From the NCBI GenBank assembly GCA_005880175.1, contig VBJR01000082.1, forward strand, positions 1 through 5,796: a stretch of DNA of 5,796 nt, in the 5' to 3' direction. Source of the stretch: Chloroflexota bacterium. Lineage in GTDB: Bacteria; Chloroflexota; Dormibacteria; Dormibacterales; Dormibacteraceae. The notes beneath the pieces were generated by a model. The model worked only from the letters and a program-made list of their open reading frames with translations, was not told the DNA's origin and did no database searches. Made by a program: the position numbers and the translations under genes. This document shows positions 1 to 5,796 of the stretch, one piece after another; the stretch's first letter is position 1; each line of letters opens with the position of its first letter.

Positions 1-426
1 GTGGGCGGGGAGGGAGTGGCGCGGGGGTACCTGGGGCGTCCGGGGCTGACCGCGGAGCGGTTCGTGCCGGACCCGTTCGGGAGCGGCGGCCGGCTGTACC
101 GGACCGGAGACCTGGCGCGGTGGCTGGGGAGCGGGGAGCTGGAGTACCTGGGCCGGGCGGACCAGCAGGTGAAGGTGCGTGGGCACCGGGTGGAGCTGGG
201 CGAGGTGGAGGCGCGGCTGCGGGAGCACGAGGGGGTGTCGGAGGTGGCGGTGGAGGTCCGGGAGGGTCGTCTGGTGGCGTACGTGGTGGGTCGAGGCGGA
301 GTGCGAGGGCTGCGGGGGTGGCTGTCGGAGCGTCTGCCGCAGGCGATGGTGCCGGGCGTGTACGTGGAGCTGGAGCGACTGCCGCTGACGGCGAACGGGA
401 AGGTGGACCGTCGTGCGCTGCCGGAG
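1..426 (+). other. Adenylation domain, C-terminal part (cores A6-A10)
   Basis: This is the tail of an A domain, which activates an amino acid as its adenylate and loads it on the following PCP. Visible cores are the end of A6 (VARGYLGRP, residues 6-14), A7 YRTGDL (33-38), A8 [15 protein letters not shown] (51-65), A9 LPQAMVP (112-118) and A10 NGKVDR (132-137) with the catalytic lysine K134. All look functional. The substrate pocket lies upstream of the window apart from the A10 lysine, so the amino acid cannot be predicted. Residues 5-41 match the second A domain (1473-1509) at 34 of 37 positions without gaps. Confidence 0.95.
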
Positions 427-3400
427 CCGGAGTTGGCGCGTGGCGAGGGTGGTGTGGGTCCGCGGACGCGTCGGGAGGAGGTGCTGCTGGGGATCTGGGA
501 GGAGGTGCTGGGGCTGGAGGGTTTGGGGGTGCGGGACAACTTCTTCGAGCTGGGCGGGGACTCGATCGTGGGCATCCAGGTGGTGTCGCGAGCGGCGCGG
601 GCGGGTCTGCGTCTGAGCCCCCGGCAGCTGTTCCAGCGGCAGACGGTGGAGGGGTTGGCGGAGGTGGCGGAGGAGGGTGTGGAGGTGGTGGCGGAGCAGG
701 GTCGTGTGAGCGGGGAGGTGCCGCTGACGCCGATCCAGCGCTGGTACCTGGAGGGGGAGCGGGTGCGTCCCGGGCACTTCAACCAGTGGGTGCGGCTGGG
801 TGTGTCGGACGAGGTGAGCGTGGAGGCGCTGGAGGGAGCGCTGGTGCGGCTGCTGGAGCAGCACGACGGCCTGCGGCTGCGGTTCTGGCGTGAGGGCGGT
901 GAGTGGCGGCAGGAGAACGCGGGCTGGGGTCCGGGGCTGGAGCTGTGGCGGGTGGGAGCGGAGGAGGGGTCGGAGTGGCTGGAGCGGCTGCAGCGGAGCC
1001 TGGAGCTGGAGCGGGGGCGTGTGCTGGGAGCGGCGCTGGTGGAGGGCGACGGTGGCCGTGAGCTGGTGCTGGTGGCGCACCACCTGGTGGTGGACGGGGT
1101 GTCGTGGCGGGTGCTGGTGGAGGACCTGGAGGTGCTGTGCGGAGGCGGCGAGCTGGGTCCCAAGACGAGCTCGTACCGGCAGTGGGCGTTGCGTGTGGAG
1201 GAGTGGGCGAGGAGCGGAGAGCTGGAGGCGGAGCGGGGCCGGTGGGAGCGGGAGTGCGGCCGCGAGGGCGGGCGGCTGCCGGTGGACGCGGGCGGTCGGA
1301 ACGTGCTGGGGAGCGAGGAGGTGGTGGAGGTGGAGCTGGGCGAGGAGGAGACGGAGGCGCTGCTGCGGGAGGTGCCGGGAGCGTACCGGACGGGGGTGGA
1401 GGAGGCGCTGCTGAGCGCGCTGGCGGAGGTGGTGTGCGAGTGGACGGGCGGCGAGGGTGTGCTGGTGGAGGTGGAGGGGCACGGCCGCGAGGACGTGTTC
1501 GGTGAGCTTGACGTGTCGCGGACGGTGGGCTGGTTCACGAGCGCGTACCCGCTGTGGCTGGAGCGGGGAGGGAGCGTCGGGGAGACGCTGAAGGCGACCA
1601 AGGAGCGGGTGCGGGGAGTGCCGCGGCGGGGCCTGGGCTACGGCGTGCTGCGGTACCTGAGCGGGAGCTCGAACGGGCTGGAGCACGACGCCCAGCTCGG
1701 CTTCAACTACCTCGGGCAGTGGGACCGTCCGGCCGGGGAGGCCATCGACTTCGACGGCGACCCGGCGGAACCGCGCCCCCACCTGCTGGACGTCGGCGCC
1801 CGGATCGAGGGCGGCCGGCTGCGTCTGGGCTGGGTGTACTCGGGTGAGGTGCACCGGCGGGAGACGGTGGAGCGGCTGGCGGAGCGGCACCTGTCGGGGC
1901 TGCGGGAGCTGATCGAGCACTGCCGGTCGGAGGGAGCGGGCGGGCTGACGCCCTCGGACGTGCCCCTGTCGGGGCTGGACCAGGCGGGGCTGGACCGGCT
2001 GTGGGGCGGCGAGCGCACGGTCGAGGACGTCTACCCCCTCGCCCCCCTCCAGCAGGGCATCCTCTTCCACTCCCTCTCCACCCCGCCCGGCTCCTCGCTG
2101 TACTGCGAGCAGTTCTGCCTCGACGTCCACGGCGAGCTGGACGAGGAGCGGTTGGGGGAGGCGTGGCGGGAGGTGGTGGAGCGGCACCCGGCGCTGCGGA
2201 CCGAGGTGGCGTGGGAGGGCCTGCCCCAGCCCCTGCAGGTGGTCAGGCGCGAGGTCCGGCTGACCGTCGAGCGCCAGGACCTGCGCGGCCTGGAGCCGGA
2301 GGAGCGGGAGCGGCGGGTGCGCGAGTACCGGGACGCCGAGCGTGCTCGCGGCTTCGACCTGGGGCGGGCGCCGCTGCTGCGGGTGGGGCTGCTGCGGCTG
2401 GCGGAGGCCGGGTGGCAGGTGGTGGTGAGCGTGCACCACCTGCTGGTGGACGGCTGGAGCATGGCCGGCCTGTGGGAGGAGCTGTTCGCCACCTACCAGG
2501 GCCGGCGCGCGGAGCCCAGGCGTCCCTACCGGGAGTTCATCGAGTGGCTGGGGAGCCAGGACCTGGGGGCGGCGCGGGAGCACTGGCGGCGGCGGCTGGC
2601 GGGGTTCGCCGAGGCGACGCCGCTGGGGGTGGGCCGGGGTCCGGCCGATGAGGAGGGTCGGCGGCGTGCCGGTCGCTGGGAGCTGGAGCTGAGCGAGGAG
2701 CTGAGCGGCGAGCTGGAGCGGCTGGCGCGGCGCCGGCGTCTGACCCTGAACACGGTGCTGCAGGGAGCCTGGGCGCTGCTCCTGAGCCGGTACAGCGGGG
2801 AGCGGGAGGTGGTGTTCGGGAGCACGGGCTCGGGCCGTCCGGCGGGCCTGCCTGGTGTGGAGCGGATGGTGGGCCTGTTCATCAACACGCTGCCGGTGCG
2901 GGCGCGAGTGGACGGCGGAGAGCGGCTGCTGGAGTGGCTGGAGCGGCTGCAGGAGGAGCAGGCGGCGGACCGGCAGCACGAGCAGACGCCCCTGCACCAG
3001 GTCCAGGGCTGGAGCGACCTGCCCCCAGGCCAGCCCCTCTTCCAGACCCTCCTCGTCTTCGAGAACTACCCCGTCCACGCCGGCCTGGAGGGCGACGTCG
3101 CCGGCCTCCGCGTCGGCGACGTCCACAGCTCGCAGCAGAGCAACTACCCGCTGAGCGTGATCGTCGTCCCGGAGCGGCGCCTGGTCCTCTCCTTCCACTA
3201 CGACGGCGGCCGCCTGGACGAGGCGACGGTGGCCCGGACGGGCCGGCACCTGGAGGCGCTGCTGGCGGCGATGGCCGCCGACCCCGAGCGCCGCCTCGGC
3301 GACTACGACCCGCTCACCCCGGACGAGCGCCGCGACCTGCTCCACGCCTGGCAGGGCGACACCGCACCGTACCCCGACGGAGCCACCCTTCCGGAGGTCT

Positions 3401-5187
3401 TCGAGCGGCGGGCGGCCGAGGCGCCGGCGGCGACGGCGCTGGTCTGGGACGGCGGCAGCCTGACGTACGCCGAGCTGGACGCGCGGGCCGAACGGCTGGC
3501 CGGCCGGCTGCGGACGCTCGGCGTCGGCCCGGAGGACCGCGTCGGCGTCTGCCTGGAGCGCTCGCCGGAGCTGGTCGCCGGCCTGCTCGCGATCCTGAAG
3601 GCCGGCGGGGCGTACGTGCCGCTGGACCCCGCCTACCCGGCGGACCGGATCCGCTTCATGGCGGAGGACTGCGGCATCCGGGTGGCGCTGACACACGACC
3701 GCTGGCGCGACCGGCTGCCGCCCTCGGTGCAGGTGCGCGTCTGCCTGGATGCCGGGTGGCCCGAGCCGGACCTTCCCGTCGAGCCGGGCGCGCGGGCGCT
3801 GCCCGACAGCGTCGCCTGCATCCTCTACACCTCCGGGTCCACCGGCGAGCCGAAGGGCGTCCAGACCACCCACCGCTGCATCCTCCGGACGCTGTTCGGC
3901 CAGCGCTTCATGCGCCTGGACCCCGGCGTCCGGACGCTGCAGAGCCTGCCGCTGGCGTGGGACCCGCCGATCATCGAGCTCTGGTCCGTGCTCCTGCATG
4001 GCGGCTCCGTGGCCCTCGCGCCCGCCCGCCCGGCCCCCACCGACCTGATGGACGCGGCCCGGCGCCACGAGGCGAACGCGCTCGTCTTCATCACCGCCCT
4101 CTTCAACCTCGCGGTGGACCACCAGCTCGACGCGTTCGCGGGCGTGGACCAGGTCGTGTTCGGCGGCGAGGCCGTCTCGCCGGCCCACCTGGCCCGCTTC
4201 CGGCGCGCCTGGCCCGCCGTCCACCTCGTGAGCGGCTACGGCCCGGTCGAGACGACCGCGTTCGCGTCCTGCCACGTCGTGCCGGCGGCCCCCGACGGGC
4301 CGGCCGGGCCCGCGCCCATCGGCCGCCCGCTCGCCAACACGCGGGTGTACGTGCTCGACGGGGAGCGGCGGCCGGTCCCGGTGGGTGTGGTCGGCGAGAT
4401 CCACATCGGCGGCCCGGGCGTGGCCCGCGGCTACCACGGCCGCCCCGGGCTGACGGCCGAGCGCTTCGTGCCCGACCCGTTCGGCGCGGGCGGCCGCCTC
4501 TACCGCACGGGTGACCTGGGCCGCTGGCGCGAGGACGGCAGCCTGGAGTTCGCCGGCCGCGCCGACGGCCAGGTCAAGATCCGGGGCCACCGGGTCGAGC
4601 CGGACGAGGTCGCGGCCGCGCTGGCCGCCCACCCGGACGTCGTCCAGGCGGCGGTTGTGGCGCGCGAGGACGCCCCCGGCCACCGGCGCCTGGTGGCGTA
4701 CGCGGTGGCCGGGGAGCGCCCGACGCGCCCGGACGACCTGCTCGCGTTCCTGCGCCGGCGGCTGCCCGACCACATGGTCCCGTCGGCGCTGGTGGAGCTG
4801 GCCGCGCTGCCGCTGACGGCCAACGGCAAGCTCGACCGGGACGCGCTCCCCGCGCCCGAGGAGCGGTCCGGCCCGGCCTCGAACGGCGAGCGCAGCGACG
4901 CGGAGGAGTCGCTGGTGCGGATCCTGCGCGACGTGTTCGGGCGGGACGCGGTCGGCGTCCACGACGACTTCTTCGAGCTGGGCGGCGACTCGATCCTGGC
5001 CATCCGGACGGTGGCGAAGGTCAAGGAGGCGTTCGGCGTCGAGATCGGCCTCCGGCAGCTGTTCGAGCGGCCGACGGCGGCGGAGCTGGCCCCGGTGATC
5101 GAGGAGGCCGTGGTCCGCCGGGTGGAGGCGATGAGCGACGACGAGCTGGCGGCCCTGATGAGCGACGCGGAGGGGACGGATGAGTGA
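1..5187 (+). CDS. Nonribosomal peptide synthetase, 3' part: (A)-PCP-E-C-A-PCP
   Basis: This is a multimodular NRPS that builds a peptide from carrier-bound amino acids in the cytoplasm. The reading frame is open from base 1. The GTG at position 1 is not the start, because it lies inside core A6 of an adenylation domain whose first ~350 residues are upstream. Domains by residue of the visible part: A C-terminal part 1-142, PCP 153-225, E 239-645, C 672-1110, A 1121-1614, PCP 1632-1703, acidic tail 1704-1728. The key catalytic residues I can see are all intact: both carrier serines (S188, S1664), HHxxxDG in E (360-366) and in C (812-818), and the A10 lysines (K134, K1610). There is no thioesterase, so the chain is passed on; the next gene overlaps this stop codon. 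One residue should be D (E domain) and the next L. The product peptide cannot be named. NRPS identity is certain from the motif order; the exact full length is unknown. Confidence 0.98.
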   Translation: MGGEGVARGYLGRPGLTAERFVPDPFGSGGRLYRTGDLARWLGSGELEYLGRADQQVKVRGHRVELGEVEARLREHEGVSEVAVEVREGRLVAYVVGRGGVRGLRGWLSERLPQAMVPGVYVELERLPLTANGKVDRRALPEPELARGEGGVGPRTRREEVLLGIWEEVLGLEGLGVRDNFFELGGDSIVGIQVVSRAARAGLRLSPRQLFQRQTVEGLAEVAEEGVEVVAEQGRVSGEVPLTPIQRWYLEGERVRPGHFNQWVRLGVSDEVSVEALEGALVRLLEQHDGLRLRFWREGGEWRQENAGWGPGLELWRVGAEEGSEWLERLQRSLELERGRVLGAALVEGDGGRELVLVAHHLVVDGVSWRVLVEDLEVLCGGGELGPKTSSYRQWALRVEEWARSGELEAERGRWERECGREGGRLPVDAGGRNVLGSEEVVEVELGEEETEALLREVPGAYRTGVEEALLSALAEVVCEWTGGEGVLVEVEGHGREDVFGELDVSRTVGWFTSAYPLWLERGGSVGETLKATKERVRGVPRRGLGYGVLRYLSGSSNGLEHDAQLGFNYLGQWDRPAGEAIDFDGDPAEPRPHLLDVGARIEGGRLRLGWVYSGEVHRRETVERLAERHLSGLRELIEHCRSEGAGGLTPSDVPLSGLDQAGLDRLWGGERTVEDVYPLAPLQQGILFHSLSTPPGSSLYCEQFCLDVHGELDEERLGEAWREVVERHPALRTEVAWEGLPQPLQVVRREVRLTVERQDLRGLEPEERERRVREYRDAERARGFDLGRAPLLRVGLLRLAEAGWQVVVSVHHLLVDGWSMAGLWEELFATYQGRRAEPRRPYREFIEWLGSQDLGAAREHWRRRLAGFAEATPLGVGRGPADEEGRRRAGRWELELSEELSGELERLARRRRLTLNTVLQGAWALLLSRYSGEREVVFGSTGSGRPAGLPGVERMVGLFINTLPVRARVDGGERLLEWLERLQEEQAADRQHEQTPLHQVQGWSDLPPGQPLFQTLLVFENYPVHAGLEGDVAGLRVGDVHSSQQSNYPLSVIVVPERRLVLSFHYDGGRLDEATVARTGRHLEALLAAMAADPERRLGDYDPLTPDERRDLLHAWQGDTAPYPDGATLPEVFERRAAEAPAATALVWDGGSLTYAELDARAERLAGRLRTLGVGPEDRVGVCLERSPELVAGLLAILKAGGAYVPLDPAYPADRIRFMAEDCGIRVALTHDRWRDRLPPSVQVRVCLDAGWPEPDLPVEPGARALPDSVACILYTSGSTGEPKGVQTTHRCILRTLFGQRFMRLDPGVRTLQSLPLAWDPPIIELWSVLLHGGSVALAPARPAPTDLMDAARRHEANALVFITALFNLAVDHQLDAFAGVDQVVFGGEAVSPAHLARFRRAWPAVHLVSGYGPVETTAFASCHVVPAAPDGPAGPAPIGRPLANTRVYVLDGERRPVPVGVVGEIHIGGPGVARGYHGRPGLTAERFVPDPFGAGGRLYRTGDLGRWREDGSLEFAGRADGQVKIRGHRVEPDEVAAALAAHPDVVQAAVVAREDAPGHRRLVAYAVAGERPTRPDDLLAFLRRRLPDHMVPSALVELAALPLTANGKLDRDALPAPEERSGPASNGERSDAEESLVRILRDVFGRDAVGVHDDFFELGGDSILAIRTVAKVKEAFGVEIGLRQLFERPTAAELAPVIEEAVVRRVEAMSDDELAALMSDAEGTDE
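457..675 (+). other. Peptidyl carrier protein domain 1 (PCP/T)
   Basis: This carrier domain holds the growing peptide on a phosphopantetheine arm. The attachment site is S188 in [10 protein letters not shown] (residues 180-189), codon 562-564. Helix I is the stretch around [14 protein letters not shown], and the C-terminal helices run to about residue 225 ([20 protein letters not shown]). The LGGDS form of the motif, with Asp before Ser, is common in carrier domains that sit in front of E domains, which is the arrangement here. A phosphopantetheinyl transferase would be needed but is not in the window. Confidence 0.95.
715..1935 (+). other. Epimerization domain (E), L to D on the carrier
   Basis: This domain epimerizes the alpha carbon of the last residue while it is bound to PCP1, giving a D-configured residue for the next condensation. 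The E-type motif series is complete: [10 protein letters not shown] (241-250), [10 protein letters not shown] (360-369), VEGHGRED (491-498) with the glutamate E492 used in the family's acid/base chemistry, [10 protein letters not shown] (508-517), GYG (546-548) and FNYLGQ (568-573). The EGHGRE, GWFTS and FNYLGQ motifs separate it from a condensation domain. At about 400 residues it is of normal length. I see no inactivating change, so it is expected to be active. Confidence 0.95.
2014..3330 (+). other. Condensation domain (C), DCL type
   Basis: This domain forms the peptide bond between the donor chain on PCP1 and the amino acid on PCP2. Motifs are [15 protein letters not shown] (677-691), RHPALRT (728-734), HHLLVDGWS with H813 as the catalytic histidine (812-820), [10 protein letters not shown] (957-966) and the late [12 protein letters not shown] (1012-1023). 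The [14 protein letters not shown] start and its place right after an E domain, joined by a TPSD-type linker (650-653), mark it as DCL, meaning it accepts a D-configured donor. The length of about 440 residues is normal. It serves here as the intact reference for the shortened C domain in the next gene. Confidence 0.93.
3361..4842 (+). other. Adenylation domain 2, complete; substrate not assigned
   Basis: This is a full A domain with cores A1 LTYAEL (1154-1159), A2 [12 protein letters not shown] (1199-1210), A3 [11 protein letters not shown] (1276-1286), A5 GYGPVETT (1412-1419), A6 [14 protein letters not shown] (1465-1478), A7 YRTGDL (1501-1506), A8 [15 protein letters not shown] (1519-1533), A9 LPDHMVP (1588-1594) and A10 NGKLDR with K1610. 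Aligned by hand to GrsA numbering, the pocket reads D235 (D1321), P236 (P1322), I239 (I1325), V278 (V1362), V299 (V1386), G301 (G1388), G322 (G1412), A330 (A1420), F331 (F1421), K517 (K1610). D235 supports an ordinary alpha-amino acid, and the rest is small and apolar. The GG-F end recalls valine codes, but Pro at 236 and the WDPPII context in place of the usual F-D start are unusual, so I do not assign a substrate. Confidence 0.95.
4894..5109 (+). other. Peptidyl carrier protein domain 2 (PCP/T)
   Basis: This is the second carrier domain, attachment site S1664 in [10 protein letters not shown] (residues 1656-1665), codon 4990-4992. Helix I is around [13 protein letters not shown] and the C-terminal part ends near [18 protein letters not shown] (about 1685-1702). 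No E or thioesterase domain follows. The peptide it holds must therefore move to the next protein with an L residue at its end, unless an enzyme acting in trans intervenes. Confidence 0.95.
5110..5184 (+). other. Candidate C-terminal docking tail
   Basis: Residues 1704-1728 follow the last PCP. The final 18 ([18 protein letters not shown]) contain seven Asp/Glu and no Lys or Arg, with a DDELAALM stretch that could form a short helix. Short acidic tails of this kind occur at the C-terminus of NRPS subunits that hand over to another subunit. The next protein opens with an arginine-rich segment, so a charge-based contact is plausible. This is inference from position and charge; I cannot place it in a named docking-domain class. 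Confidence 0.5.
5169..5182 (+). promoter_or_regulatory. Ribosome binding site and start of the second NRPS gene
   Basis: A GGAGGGG run at 5169-5175 lies just upstream of ATG 5180-5182. The GGAGG part is 6 bases from the start, a good Shine-Dalgarno match and spacing. The ATG overlaps the upstream stop TGA (5185-5187), so the two genes share 8 bases and are probably translationally coupled in one transcript. The GTG at 5184 is in another frame, which closes at 5600 and shows no NRPS similarity, so it is not the start. Confidence 0.85.
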
Positions 5188-5796
5188 GCGAGAGACCCGC
5201 CTGGCGGCGGACCGGCGCGCGGCGGTCGACCGGCTGCTGGGCGGCCGCGCCGGGGCGGCGGCGGTGGACGGTCGGGATCGGATCGGTCGTGGGCGTCGGG
5301 AAGGTGAGCTGCCGCTGTCGTTCGCGCAGCAGCGGCTGTGGTTCCTGGACCGGCTGCGTCCGGAGGGGGGCGAGTACAACACCGCGCTCGGGCTGCGGCT
5401 GCGGGGGCGGCTGGACCGGGGGGCGCTGGAGTGGGCGCTGGGGGAGGTGGTGGGGCGGCACGAGGTGCTGCGGACGGTGTTCCCCGAGCGCGAGGGTCGT
5501 CCGCGGCAGGAGGTGCGGGAGGCGGCCGGTGACCGGGCGCGTGGAGCGGAGCGGGGGACGAGCGGTGGCCTGGAGGAGCTGGAGCTGGGTGGTGAGCTGA
5601 GCGCGGGCCTGCGGGAGCTGGCGCGAGAGAGCCAGAGCAGCCTGTACACGGTGCTGCTGGCGGGGCTGAGCGTGCTGCTGTGGCGGTACACGGGCGGTGA
5701 GGAGGTGCGTGTGGGGACGGTGGTGGCGGGCCGCCCGCGGTCGGAGCTGGAGGGGTTGGTGGGGTTCTTCGTGAACACGCTGGTGATGCGTGTGGG
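5180..5796 (+). CDS. Nonribosomal peptide synthetase, 5' part, with shortened C domain
   Basis: This NRPS subunit follows directly in the same operon. The frame from ATG 5180 is open for 205 codons and leaves the window. Residues 1-43 form a linker with 11 arginines in the first 40, possibly a docking segment. A condensation domain follows: [16 protein letters not shown] (44-59, the LCL-type start), RHEVLRTVF (93-101), and [13 protein letters not shown] (193-205). An LCL domain fits an upstream module that ends without an E domain. The oddity is the spacing: from His94 to Asn199 is 105 residues, against 233 between the equivalent residues of the upstream C domain. The catalytic HHxxxDG motif is missing. 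As read, this domain could not catalyse condensation, although everything retained aligns well. It may be a real in-frame deletion or an assembly collapse. The rest of the gene is unseen. Confidence 0.9.
   Translation, partial: MSERETRLAADRRAAVDRLLGGRAGAAAVDGRDRIGRGRREGELPLSFAQQRLWFLDRLRPEGGEYNTALGLRLRGRLDRGALEWALGEVVGRHEVLRTVFPEREGRPRQEVREAAGDRARGAERGTSGGLEELELGGELSAGLRELARESQSSLYTVLLAGLSVLLWRYTGGEEVRVGTVVAGRPRSELEGLVGFFVNTLVMRV
5309..5796 (+). other. Condensation domain (LCL-like), internally deleted, partial
   Basis: The first ~70 residues (motifs C1 and C2) and the part starting at [13 protein letters not shown] (residues 118-130) each match a normal LCL domain. In an ordinary LCL domain the second piece corresponds to the LPTDRPR-type segment well after the HHxxxDG motif. 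The join is near REAAGD, bases 5516-5533. About 128 residues are missing by comparison with the upstream C domain, including HHxxxDG and the YxD-W region. The frame is kept across the join. The C-terminal half of the domain is beyond the window. Confidence 0.8.

Noticed and set aside
1..3. GTG at base 1 as the start codon of the first gene
   Set aside because: The protein is already inside core A6 of an adenylation domain at this point, so the gene continues upstream of the window.
510..535. Possible G-quadruplex: four G runs (510-513, 519-521, 525-529, 533-535) with loops of 5, 3 and 3
   Set aside because: It fits the simple pattern, but it lies in conserved PCP coding sequence in a region where G-ending codons dominate. 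Similar near-matches occur elsewhere (for example 3-45), so it is most likely a by-product of codon use.
640..720. GAGGTGGCGGAGGAGG-type low-complexity repeat
   Set aside because: It encodes the ordinary PCP-E linker (Val/Glu-rich) with repeated GAG and GTG codons; no fixed unit length or copy number is visible.
2934..4514. Long open frames overlapping the NRPS gene on both strands, such as + 2934-4514 and - 4500-5024
   Set aside because: They are rich in Ala, Pro, Arg and Gly or Ser, show no recognisable motif, and are expected where GC content is so high that stop codons are rare. The NRPS frame explains the DNA.
5184..5600. Frame beginning at GTG 5184 as the second gene
   Set aside because: Its translation is Arg/Cys/Trp-rich with no domain motif and it closes at 5600, while the frame from ATG 5180 gives a clear condensation domain and has a well-spaced ribosome binding site.
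1..5796. A wholly new type of biological system
   Set aside because: Every base belongs to recognisable NRPS domains in canonical order; the unusual points are the shortened C domain, the codon patchwork and the A-domain pocket, not a new machinery.

Overview
The whole window is the interior of a nonribosomal peptide synthetase (NRPS) gene cluster on the + strand. It comes from a high-GC bacterium (by eye well over 70% G+C, with nearly all third codon positions G or C). Actinomycetes, myxobacteria and acidobacteria all fit. No ribosomal, tRNA or housekeeping gene is present to decide between them, so the phylum is left open. No RNA genes, mobile elements or CRISPR arrays are seen, and no non-coding stretch longer than a few bases.

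Layout: (1) Positions 1-5187 are the 3' part of a large NRPS gene that begins upstream of the window. In order it encodes the C-terminal part of an adenylation domain (A, cores A6-A10), a peptidyl carrier protein (PCP), an epimerization domain (E), a condensation domain of the type that normally follows an E domain (DCL), a complete A domain, a second PCP and a short acidic tail. (2) Positions 5180-5796 are the 5' part of a second NRPS gene, which overlaps the first by 8 bases and runs off the right edge. It has a short arginine-rich N-terminal segment and then an LCL-like condensation domain.

How the parts work together: the first module loads an amino acid, which the E domain epimerizes on the PCP. 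The next C domain then joins the D-configured peptidyl chain to the residue activated by the complete A domain. That module has no E domain, so its residue should stay L. This agrees with the LCL-type start of the next protein. The acidic tail of protein 1 and the basic head of protein 2 look like a docking pair that would pass the chain between the two polypeptides.

Most notable: the condensation domain of the second gene is missing about 128 residues compared with the intact C domain upstream. The catalytic HHxxxDG motif lies in the missing part, yet the reading frame is kept and the flanks align well. It is either a real in-frame deletion or a collapsed assembly. Also of note are a patchwork of G-ending and C-ending codon use inside the first gene and an unusual A-domain pocket (DPIVVGGAF at the first nine code positions). 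The system is otherwise a recognisable NRPS assembly line, not a new class of machinery.
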